From an uncultured Lachnospiraceae bacterium (GTDB taxonomy: Bacteria; Bacillota; Clostridia; Lachnospirales; Lachnospiraceae): a DNA stretch of 8,274 nucleotides. Below, piece by piece: positions 1 to 5,240 of the stretch. The position numbers and the translations under genes are program-made. The DNA lies in contig CAJLUP010000081.1 of assembly GCA_905209865.1 (NCBI GenBank), positions 1 to 8,274 on the forward strand, written 5' to 3'. Within the stretch, counting starts at the first letter, position 1, and each line of letters starts with the position of its first letter. The notes beneath the pieces were generated by a model, which saw only the letters and a program-made list of their open reading frames with translations, did no database searches and was not told the DNA's origin.

Positions 1-167
1 TCAAACAAGTCCTCTTTACTATCATAATAGCCATATAAAGCCCCTGTGGTTACGCCTGCTTTTTTAGCAATATTTCGTAATGAAGCAGATGTGAAGCCTT
101 TTTCAAGAAATTCCTGTATAGCAGCCGATAAAATCATCTGCAATGTCGTTTTTTCTTCGTTGCTCAT
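1..167 (-). CDS. TetR-family transcriptional regulator, N-terminal part (cut by window edge)
   Basis: Reading leftward from the ATG at 167 gives 55 codons with no stop before the window ends, so the C-terminal ligand-binding domain is missing from view. The visible residues form a textbook TetR DNA-binding domain: an amphipathic first helix (about residues 8-22, ILSAAIQEFLEKGF), then the helix-turn-helix IAKKAGVTTGALYGYYDSKEDLF at about residues 33-55, including the typical aromatic G-x-L-Y-x-Y-Y stretch. A GAGG ribosome binding site sits 7 bases upstream of the ATG. A consensus promoter and a double palindrome lie directly upstream (separate entries), so autorepression is likely. TetR proteins usually release DNA on binding a small molecule and often control efflux or modification genes. 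The ligand and target cannot be told here; targets may lie beyond the left edge in the same direction. The family call is firm and the function is unknown. Confidence 0.93.
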   Translation of the reverse strand, partial: MSNEEKTTLQMILSAAIQEFLEKGFTSASLRNIAKKAGVTTGALYGYYDSKEDLF

Positions 168-183
168 TTTTAATCCTCTTTTT

Positions 184-209
184 ATAACACTGTTATATAA
201 CATCGTTAT
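184..209. promoter_or_regulatory. Double palindromic operator, probable TetR-family binding site
   Basis: Two adjoining 13-base inverted repeats with identical arms are seen: ATAAC-ACT-GTTAT (184-196) and ATAAC-ATC-GTTAT (197-209). At their junction they create a perfect GTTATATAAC palindrome (192-201), and the outer arms TTATAAC (182-188) and GTTATAA (205-211) also match. The array lies between the -10 box and the start codon of the TetR gene and overlaps the last two bases of the -10 box, so a bound repressor should block transcription. Two sites in tandem fit binding by two dimers, as known for some TetR proteins such as QacR. Binding itself is inferred. Confidence 0.8.
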
Positions 210-236
210 AATAGCACCTCGCAAAAACTTTGTCAA
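208..236 (-). promoter_or_regulatory. Sigma-A type promoter of the TetR gene
   Basis: On the minus strand a perfect TTGACA -35 box (236-231) is followed by a 17-base spacer and a TATTAT -10 box (213-208). A TG one base upstream of the -10 box makes it an extended -10 element. The start codon follows about 40 bases downstream, and the operator array occupies the expected transcription start. Confidence 0.85.
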
Positions 237-315
237 TTCCCCAATATTATTTTCCACTATCCAAATATCATTTTCTGTCTGCTCAGAGATGTAAATTTCA
301 TTATCTTTTTGTTTG

Positions 316-350
316 AAAAGGTGTTAAATGACCGTCTTTCAGTTAACACC
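316..350 (-). terminator. Probable rho-independent terminator upstream of the TetR promoter
   Basis: On the minus strand, GGTGTTAA (350-343) pairs with TTAACACC (327-320) across a 15-base loop that can add a short TGA/TCA inner stem. TTTT (319-316) and then a C follow. The short T-run makes it a modest terminator. Its place, about 200 bases after the methyltransferase stop and before the TetR promoter, would insulate the TetR gene from readthrough. Confidence 0.5.
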
Positions 351-543
351 CCTTGAAAGTGCGTTTACCCCCCCCATATATTCAAGGACTTTCGCCTGTT
401 TCGTCCATTTGCCCTCGTAAATTGTGCCCCTTGTTAGATAACGGGGACTTTGAATGGCTTGCAAGCATGACGGGATTACTTCGCCAGTTGCTGAAATTGT
501 GAGCGTATCCGTTAAGTATATCAGGTAAAATTTAAAAATTGTT

Positions 544-1152
544 TTACTTTCGAGCAACCACACAAAGCCAGCCTTTAGCATTTTTGTTCGTTTCTATATG
601 CGTAAATCCTGCTTTTTCCAAAGAATATTTAATCTCTTTGGAAGTATAAATTTTCATTCCTTTTATAATCTCTGTCCATTTTTTATCTTTGTCATTTTCG
701 CCATTTGACTCATTACAAACCATAAAAATTCCACCTTTTTTTAGCACTCTATATATCTGGCTAAAACTTTGGTCAATATCAGACCAAAAATATATTGTTT
801 CAAAAGCAGTTGCTAAGTCAAAGGTTTCATTGGCAAAAGGAAGTTCCTGCACATTTCCTTGCAGAATTTCACAATGCTTTCTTTCTACTGCAAATTTATT
901 AACTTTTTTTGATTTTCTAACACTAACCTCTGAATAATCAATGCCAAAAACTTTACCCTTTGGACTTTTTTCTAATAGTTTTTTTATATTTGCACCACCA
1001 CCGCAACCAACGTCTAATGATATATCGTTCTTATTAATTTTTATATGCTTCAATCCCCATTCTGCCATAGGAGAATGACCTATATTCATCATATTAACCA
1101 TAAGGCTTCCGCCAAGTCCTTTAGGTTTACAAGTGTTTTGAAAAAAAGACAT
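544..1152 (-). CDS. Class I SAM-dependent methyltransferase
   Basis: This 202-residue protein has the Rossmann-fold methyltransferase core (methyltransferase-11/25-like). Motif I is LDVGCGGGANI at about residues 46-56, which binds SAM. The acidic motif II is GIDYS (Asp at about 72), followed by QGNVQELPF (about 98-106), FDLATAFETIYFW (about 111-123) and RVLKKGGIFMV (about 135-145). The N-terminus MSFFQNTCKPKGLGG is a pattern I associate with small Firmicute methyltransferases of unknown substrate. A longer frame begins at 1179, but the ATG at 1152 has an AAGGAGAGG stretch upstream and starts at the familiar N-terminus, so I chose it. There is no signal peptide or membrane segment, so it is cytosolic. 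The gene is visibly A/T-rich and lysine/asparagine-rich compared with the genes to the right, which suggests transfer. It has its own promoter and a terminator on each side. The substrate may be a small molecule or a natural product or drug, but this is not shown by the sequence. Confidence 0.9.
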   Translation of the reverse strand: MSFFQNTCKPKGLGGSLMVNMMNIGHSPMAEWGLKHIKINKNDISLDVGCGGGANIKKLLEKSPKGKVFGIDYSEVSVRKSKKVNKFAVERKHCEILQGNVQELPFANETFDLATAFETIYFWSDIDQSFSQIYRVLKKGGIFMVCNESNGENDKDKKWTEIIKGMKIYTSKEIKYSLEKAGFTHIETNKNAKGWLCVVARK

Positions 1153-1197
1153 AATTACACCTCTCCTTACATCAATCAAGTTAGCTTTGACTAATTC

Positions 1198-1226
1198 ATT
1201 CTATCATTATTATAAAATTCGTGCAA
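1198..1226 (-). promoter_or_regulatory. Extended -10 promoter of the methyltransferase gene
   Basis: On the minus strand a TTGCAC -35 box (1226-1221) is separated by exactly 17 bases from a TAGAAT -10 box (1203-1198) with TG one base upstream. The start codon at 1152 follows about 45 bases downstream. No copy of the TetR-type ATAAC-N3-GTTAT palindrome overlaps this promoter, so there is no sequence sign that the neighbouring TetR protein controls it. Confidence 0.75.
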
Positions 1227-1303
1227 TAAAGTCTTAAAATAATTGCAGAAATGAGATAGTGTATTTACGCAGGTTTTCTCAATTTAGTATCTGTTTTCAA
1301 GTC

Positions 1304-1343
1304 AAAGAGGGTAGACAAAAAATATTATCTGCCTACCCTCTTT
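1304..1343. terminator. Strong symmetrical (bidirectional) terminator hairpin
   Basis: An 11-base perfect stem is formed by AAAGAGGGTAG (1304-1314) and CTACCCTCTTT (1333-1343), with an A/T-rich loop of 18 bases. Read rightward it ends in five T. Read leftward it ends in TTT then G. It begins 23 bases after the TnpV stop codon and lies upstream of the methyltransferase promoter, so it probably ends TnpV transcription and separates the two genes. Confidence 0.8.
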
Positions 1344-1366
1344 TTCATCTTATAAGCGTTACATTA

Positions 1367-1747
1367 CTATGCGTAGATAATTTCTGCATTGACGATTTCT
1401 CTTGCTCTTGCCTGTATCTCGTTTATTCTGCCAACCCACAACATCGGGCGTTCTGTTTTGAGCTGTTCAGTAACGCCCTCCTTATCAGCCATTTGCTCAA
1501 CCAATCGAAACATCATCTCCGTTGCCTGTTCGTCAATATCAGCAAGATAACTGTTCAATCTGCCACTTGTGAGTAGCGTGATGTAAACTGCTTTCTTGCA
1601 TTCCTGTAAATAGCGTTTGTGTCGCTGTCCCCATAAGCCGATAGGCTTGTTTTCTTTTTCGGTTGGTAAAGTAAGGCAAGGAATATAATAATCCCCCTGC
1701 AATTCATACCAAAGTCCGTTGCTTTCATCGTAAATATATTTCTCCAT
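1367..1747 (-). CDS. tnpV: TnpV-family transposon-encoded protein
   Basis: The 126-residue product matches my recollection of TnpV, an accessory protein of unknown biochemical role carried by Tn4451/Tn4453-like and many other Clostridia mobile elements. The opening MEKYIYDESNGLWYELQGDY, then IPCLTLP, PIGLWGQRHKRYL (about residues 36-48), the TLLTSGRLNSYLADID block (about 58-73) and the ending AREIVNAEIIYA are characteristic. The frame stays open upstream to a TTG at 1762. The ATG at 1747 is preferred because a GGAGG (1760-1756) sits 8 bases before it and the family starts with MEKY. No recombinase gene is visible, so it is either a remnant or one end of an element whose other parts lie elsewhere. 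The length appears full. The protein is soluble and charged, with no membrane segment. The family call is based on recognition, without a database search. Confidence 0.85.
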   Translation of the reverse strand: MEKYIYDESNGLWYELQGDYYIPCLTLPTEKENKPIGLWGQRHKRYLQECKKAVYITLLTSGRLNSYLADIDEQATEMMFRLVEQMADKEGVTEQLKTERPMLWVGRINEIQARAREIVNAEIIYA

Positions 1748-1755
1748 AGTGTTAT

Positions 1756-1760
1756 CCTCC
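1756..1760 (-). promoter_or_regulatory. Ribosome binding site fixing the TnpV start
   Basis: GGAGG on the minus strand lies 8 bases before the ATG at 1747. It sits inside the frame extension that would begin at the TTG at 1762, so that extension is unlikely to be translated. Confidence 0.8.
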
Positions 1761-2022
1761 AAAATAATCTATTCGCACATACATCACAGTTTCCCGATTA
1801 CCACACTTTGTTATATTGTGTTATCAGATTTTTCTGCCCTTGATTTTGCCCTTATGATTGTGCAGAACAAGGGTAACATTGTGTGAAATCATATAAAGGG
1901 ATAAGGTGGACTGATTGCGATAAATCCTTTATTTTCAAGGTTTTCGGAGGATTTTATTAAAACTCTATGAGGTGCGATAAACACCTGTGAAATTATGAAT
2001 TTCTAATTTCGGTTATATATAT

Positions 2023-2051
2023 AATTTATCAGAAAACTTATTGTTTTTCAA
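2023..2051 (-). promoter_or_regulatory. Candidate promoter reading toward TnpV
   Basis: TTGAAA (2051-2046), a 17-base spacer and TAAATT (2028-2023) preceded by TGA form a plausible extended -10 promoter on the minus strand. If used, it would give a leader of about 270 bases before the TnpV start. The DNA is very A/T-rich, so chance matches are possible. Confidence 0.35.
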
Positions 2052-2099
2052 TCCTTCGTACTGCCAATTTGATTGTGTATCAGGAAAATTTTTAAAAAA

Positions 2100-2948
2100 T
2101 TATTCTCCTCCTAATTTTGAAGCGACAAACCATCCGGCTGCAAATGTTACAAGTCCGATCAGCAGTGTCACTACAGAAAAAGCGCTCCAGTCTGTTTTCA
2201 GTAAAATCGCAATAGGAGATGCAATGATCAGACCGATAATCGCATAATATGCATGGATCTCTGCTTTTGAAAAAATAAATTCAATCAGTTTCGCTATCAG
2301 AAAAATTCCGATCACAACTCCGATTCCAAACGGAATAAGCACTCCGCACTGTGCCAAAATACCGTTCATGTCAAACGCCACGACCGCATCCATTAAGTGA
2401 TTGATCGTTTTTAAGATCGTGTCATAATATCCGAGCAGCATCAGCATCATAGATCCGCTCACTCCCGGAACAACCATCGTTGCAGCTGCAACCACACCAA
2501 CACCGAATAATTTAATAGCATTTACGATTCCAAAGCTTACGTCCGCCGCTTTCCCGTTTGTATCGCCCATAAGAGCCATCAAGATCACAATACCAAAAAA
2601 GATCAAAAAGGCAATGATCTTTCCCGTCGAAACTGAATGTCCCTTCACCTTGTTAAAAATAAACGGCAGGCTTCCCGCAATCAGTCCGCAAAAAGCAAAA
2701 TTCGTTGGGATCGGATAATTCTCCAATAAAAATTCAAATAATCTTGAAAGAATAACGATTGCCGCTCCTGCCCCTATAAAAATCGGTATCAGCAGTTTCA
2801 TGCTGTTCTTAAATTCCGATTTCAGGTGCGTGATTGCATGGATCAGCTTATCATAAAGTCCCATTGCAACCATCATTGTTCCTCCGCTCACTCCCGGAAT
2901 AATATTGGCAATTCCAACAACCATACCTTGTAACAGTTTTTTAATCAT
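2100..2948 (-). CDS. DUF368 membrane protein, putative polyprenyl-phosphate translocase (PopT type)
   Basis: The 282-residue protein is hydrophobic throughout, with about eight predicted membrane segments. It carries two copies of a PGVSG motif: NIIPGVSGGTMMVAMGLYD near residues 15-33 and MVVPGVSGSMMLMLLGYYD near 158-176. The repeated motif-plus-GxYD unit shows an internally duplicated fold, which is the hallmark of DUF368. Members of DUF368 (PopT) have been shown to act as undecaprenyl-phosphate translocases that recycle the lipid carrier for peptidoglycan and other envelope polymers; that role is inferred here from family membership. The length is within the usual range of about 260-310. 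The ATG at 2948 has an AGGAG 8 bases upstream, inside the last codons of the preceding aminotransferase gene, and only 3 bases separate the two genes, so they are co-transcribed. It is the last gene of the housekeeping run. Confidence 0.9.
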   Translation of the reverse strand: MIKKLLQGMVVGIANIIPGVSGGTMMVAMGLYDKLIHAITHLKSEFKNSMKLLIPIFIGAGAAIVILSRLFEFLLENYPIPTNFAFCGLIAGSLPFIFNKVKGHSVSTGKIIAFLIFFGIVILMALMGDTNGKAADVSFGIVNAIKLFGVGVVAAATMVVPGVSGSMMLMLLGYYDTILKTINHLMDAVVAFDMNGILAQCGVLIPFGIGVVIGIFLIAKLIEFIFSKAEIHAYYAIIGLIIASPIAILLKTDWSAFSVVTLLIGLVTFAAGWFVASKLGGE

Positions 2949-2951
2949 TTT

Positions 2952-4016
2952 TTATGCTCCTATTTTCTTTTTCAGGAAATCAAGAAGAACCTTCATCTCC
3001 TCGTCTGTACCTATTGTAATTCTCAGATAATCTTTTATTTTCGGATCGTTCCAATGCCGCACATAAATGCCCGCTTCTCTCAACTCTTCAAATAATTTTC
3101 CCGCGCTATATTTTGGATGGGTCACAAACAGAAAATTCGCTTTTGAATCTGTAAATTCAAATCCAAGCTTTTTCAGTTCTCCTTTGACCTCTTCCCTTGT
3201 TTTTACTATCTTACGGACCGTTGTTTCAAAATATTCCCTGTTTTGCAAAGCCGCTGTCCCGCAGGCAATCGCCGCACAGCTCATCGTATATGAGTTAAAC
3301 GAATATTTAACATCATTTAAACAGCGGATCAGACCCGGATTAGAAACTGCATATCCAATCCTCATTCCAGCCATACTTCTGGACTTTGAAAATGTCTGCG
3401 TAACGATCAGATTATCATAACGGCTGATCAGCCCGACTGCCGACTTTCCTGCAAAATCAATATAAGCTTCATCTACGATCACAATGCTGTCTCTGTTATG
3501 CTGCAGAATATCTTCGATAAAATCAAGATCTTCATAAATCGCAGTCGGAGCATTCGGATTCGGGAAAATAATTCCTCCGTTTTCCTGATAGTAATCTTCT
3601 TTCACAATTTTAAAATGATCATCCAGCTTAGGACAACTATACGGAATCCGATACAAATTTGCCCATACTTCATAAAAAGAGTATGTAATATTCGGAAACA
3701 GCACCGGTTTTTCCGAATTGAAAAAAGTAAGGAAACACAGGGAGAGTACGTCATCTGACCCGACTCCTGCAAAGATCTGGTCTTCCCCCACACCGAATTG
3801 ATCTGCAAGCGCCTTTACAAGTTCTCCTGATGTCGGATCAGGATATAACCGAAACGCATCCTCCTCGATCGCTTTCAGCGCTGTCTTTACTTCCGGCGAC
3901 GGCGGATATGGATTTTCATTAGTATTCAGTTTCACTACTTTCTGCCGCGGCTGTTCTCCCGGAACATACGGCTCGACTGTGCGAATTTTACTTAAAAGTT
4001 CTTTTCTGACCATCAT
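2952..4016 (-). CDS. hisC: Histidinol-phosphate aminotransferase-type PLP enzyme
   Basis: The 354-residue class I/II PLP aminotransferase is HisC-like. Visible family marks are the N-terminal VKLNTNENPYPPSP (about residues 28-41), RLYPDPTSGELVKALA (about 56-71), GVGSDDVL (about 84-91), FPNPNAPT (about 151-158), VDEAYIDF (Asp182, PLP pyridine contact), TFSKSRSMAGMRIGY with the Schiff-base Lys211 and phosphate-binding Arg219, and DYLRITIGTDEEM near the C-terminus. The expected reaction is glutamate plus imidazole-acetol phosphate to histidinol phosphate in histidine synthesis; aromatic amino acid transamination is a known side or main activity of HisC-like enzymes. The frame extends to a TTG at 4067 inside the preceding gene. 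The ATG at 4016 is preferred because AGGAG lies 8 bases before it and the length then fits HisC. It sits away from any his genes in view. In the NAPTG position the glycine is alanine (NAPTA). The family is firm, the substrate less so. Confidence 0.85.
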   Translation of the reverse strand: MMVRKELLSKIRTVEPYVPGEQPRQKVVKLNTNENPYPPSPEVKTALKAIEEDAFRLYPDPTSGELVKALADQFGVGEDQIFAGVGSDDVLSLCFLTFFNSEKPVLFPNITYSFYEVWANLYRIPYSCPKLDDHFKIVKEDYYQENGGIIFPNPNAPTAIYEDLDFIEDILQHNRDSIVIVDEAYIDFAGKSAVGLISRYDNLIVTQTFSKSRSMAGMRIGYAVSNPGLIRCLNDVKYSFNSYTMSCAAIACGTAALQNREYFETTVRKIVKTREEVKGELKKLGFEFTDSKANFLFVTHPKYSAGKLFEELREAGIYVRHWNDPKIKDYLRITIGTDEEMKVLLDFLKKKIGA

Positions 4017-4024
4017 TGTCTCTT

Positions 4025-4029
4025 CTCCT
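4025..4029 (-). promoter_or_regulatory. Ribosome binding site fixing the hisC-type start
   Basis: AGGAG on the minus strand lies 8 bases upstream of the ATG at 4016 (an ATGATG pair). It supports this start over the in-frame TTG at 4067, which would overlap the end of the preceding aminotransferase gene and add a lysine-rich tail not typical of HisC. Confidence 0.8.
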
Positions 4030-4047
4030 GCGTCTATTTTCCGTTTT

Positions 4048-5235
4048 TTATTTGTATTCTTCTGCAAGTTCTTTGAACTTCGGCAAAGAATTCACAATCG
4101 TCTCGTAAGCAACGCAATACGCAATACGAACATATCCCGGACATCCGAAAGAACTTCCCGGAACAATAAGTATATTCTGTTTTTTTGCCGCCGCACAAAA
4201 TGCTTTCTCATCTTCAACCGGAGATTTCACAAACAAATAAAATGCGCCTTCCGGCTTGATGCATTCAAATCCAAGCTCTTTTAATCCATTGTAAAGAGTC
4301 TCTCTGTTTTTGTCATAATAAGAAATGTCTGTTTTCGCATTCAAACATGCTTTCACAACTTTCTGCTGAAGAGTGGGCGCATTTACAAAACCAAGAATAC
4401 GTGTTGCCACACTTGCAGCCGAGATCAGATCTTCACTGTCCGCAGCTTCATTCGGAATGACAAGATATCCGATTCGCTCTCCCGGAAGAGAAAGTGATTT
4501 GCTGTAAGAATACCCGACGATCGTATTCGCATAATATTTTGTCAGATAAGGCACGTTCACTCCGTCGTATGCCAGTTCTCTATAAGGCTCGTCCGAAATA
4601 AGATAAATATCTGTTCCAAATTCTTCCTGTTTCTTTTCCAGAATCTCAGACATTTTTTTAATCGTTTCTTCTGAGTATACAACGCCTGTCGGATTGTTCG
4701 GCGTATTGACGATCACAGCTTTTGTCTTCGCCGTGATCTTTTCTTCAAACTCTGCAAGTTTCGGCTGAAACGTCTCTGTGTCAGGTGATACCTCGACGAT
4801 CACACCGTCATAATTGTTGACATAACTTCTATATTCTCCAAAATATGGCGCAAATACGATCACTTCATCCCCTGCGTTCAAAAGCGACTTCAAAATAACA
4901 TTCAGTCCTCCTGCTGCGCCAACTGTCATGACAATATTTTTCCCTTCAAAAGATGTTCCGAAACGGTCATTTAAAGATTCTGCCACCGCCTCACGGACAT
5001 CTTCATATCCTGCATTGCTGTTCGTATAACCGTGAAGAGAGATCGGATCTTCCTCATTTAAAAGCTCGATAATCGCATTTTTCACCGCTTCCGGCGCCGG
5101 AACGTTCGGATTGCCGAGGCTGAAATCAAATACATTTTCTGCACCATACAACTTTGCCAAACGATTTCCTTCTTCAAACATCGCGCGGATCGCAGAACTG
5201 TTCGCTACCATATTTTCCATCTTTTTTGATATCAT
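4048..5235 (-). CDS. Pyridoxal phosphate-dependent aminotransferase, class I/II
   Basis: The 395-residue fold-type I aminotransferase belongs to the broad aspartate/aromatic/alanine aminotransferase group. Seen in order: FDFSLGNPNVPAP (about residues 36-48), GYTNSNAGYEDVREAVA (about 69-85), TVGAAGGLNVILKSLLNAGDEV (cofactor cradle, about 104-124), NTPNNPTGVVYS (about 177-188), ISDEPYRELAYDG (PLP-contacting Asp about 215), GYSYSKSLSLPGERIGY (Schiff-base Lys about 246, Arg about 254), and GYVRIAYC near the end (the expected substrate carboxylate arginine). It transfers an amino group between amino and keto acids in the cytosol. The specific substrate cannot be told. A GTG at 5244 is also in frame; the ATG at 5235 is chosen because GGAG lies 8 bases upstream. 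The start is 5 bases after the DUF2156 stop. It is followed 31 bases later by a second, only distantly similar aminotransferase. Confidence 0.92.
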   Translation of the reverse strand: MISKKMENMVANSSAIRAMFEEGNRLAKLYGAENVFDFSLGNPNVPAPEAVKNAIIELLNEEDPISLHGYTNSNAGYEDVREAVAESLNDRFGTSFEGKNIVMTVGAAGGLNVILKSLLNAGDEVIVFAPYFGEYRSYVNNYDGVIVEVSPDTETFQPKLAEFEEKITAKTKAVIVNTPNNPTGVVYSEETIKKMSEILEKKQEEFGTDIYLISDEPYRELAYDGVNVPYLTKYYANTIVGYSYSKSLSLPGERIGYLVIPNEAADSEDLISAASVATRILGFVNAPTLQQKVVKACLNAKTDISYYDKNRETLYNGLKELGFECIKPEGAFYLFVKSPVEDEKAFCAAAKKQNILIVPGSSFGCPGYVRIAYCVAYETIVNSLPKFKELAEEYK

Positions 5236-5240
5236 AACTT

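Larger units (their letters stand above)
168..543. other. 376-base intergenic block between methyltransferase and TetR genes
   Basis: No gene with a credible start is seen here. From left to right it holds the TetR operator and promoter (184-236), A/T-rich DNA, a terminator-like hairpin (320-350) and then a more GC-rich structured piece (351-470). That piece has a run of eight C (368-375), inverted repeats CCTTGAA (351-357)/TTCAAGG (381-387) and GAAAGT (355-360)/ACTTTC (388-393) that overlap each other, a CCCC..GTTA/TAAC..GGGG hairpin (427-446), and a perfect GCTTGCAAGC palindrome (457-466). A minus-strand open frame crosses 339-581. Its only ATG lies inside the methyltransferase gene in another frame and lacks a ribosome binding site, so I treat it as a remnant or chance frame. 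The composition change suggests mobile-DNA debris. Confidence 0.5.
1748..2099. other. 352-base non-coding, hairpin-rich stretch between DUF368 and TnpV genes
   Basis: Stop codons are dense in all frames I read and no gene is seen. Structure is rich. There are AGGTG/CACCT around a CGATAAA loop (about 1970-1985), AAATCCT (1922-1928)/AGGATTT (1948-1954) containing CCTT/AAGG, and GAAATT/AATTTC (about 1990-2004). An imperfect CCCTTATGATT (1849-1859)/AATCATATAAAGGG (1887-1900) pair is also present. Short direct repeats are TGCCCTT at 1835 and 1847 (12 bases apart) and TGCGATAAA at 1916 and 1973. A candidate minus-strand promoter sits at the right end. I see no T-rich terminator for the DUF368 gene. 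The stretch likely includes the junction between core chromosome and mobile DNA. Confidence 0.55.

Noticed and set aside
46..294. 82-codon plus-strand open frame at the left end
   Set aside because: It is antisense to the TetR helix-turn-helix coding sequence and crosses the TetR promoter and operator.
525..547. GTAAAA/TTTTAC inverted repeat at the methyltransferase stop codon as a terminator
   Set aside because: It is a six-base, almost pure A/T stem that would be too weak, and no T-run follows in the direction of transcription.
339..581. 80-codon minus-strand open frame after the methyltransferase
   Set aside because: Its only ATG is inside the methyltransferase gene out of frame and lacks a ribosome site. 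It is kept only as a possible remnant within the intergenic block.
1259..1576. 105-codon plus-strand open frame
   Set aside because: It crosses the strong terminator hairpin and runs antisense to TnpV, with no ribosome binding site.
1961..1990. Tiny plus-strand frame MRCDKHL as a leader peptide
   Set aside because: The GGAGG upstream is too far from the ATG, and no resistance gene follows on the plus strand.
4017..4067. N-terminal extension of the HisC-type protein from a TTG
   Set aside because: It overlaps the previous gene and contains the AGGAG site that serves the ATG at 4016.
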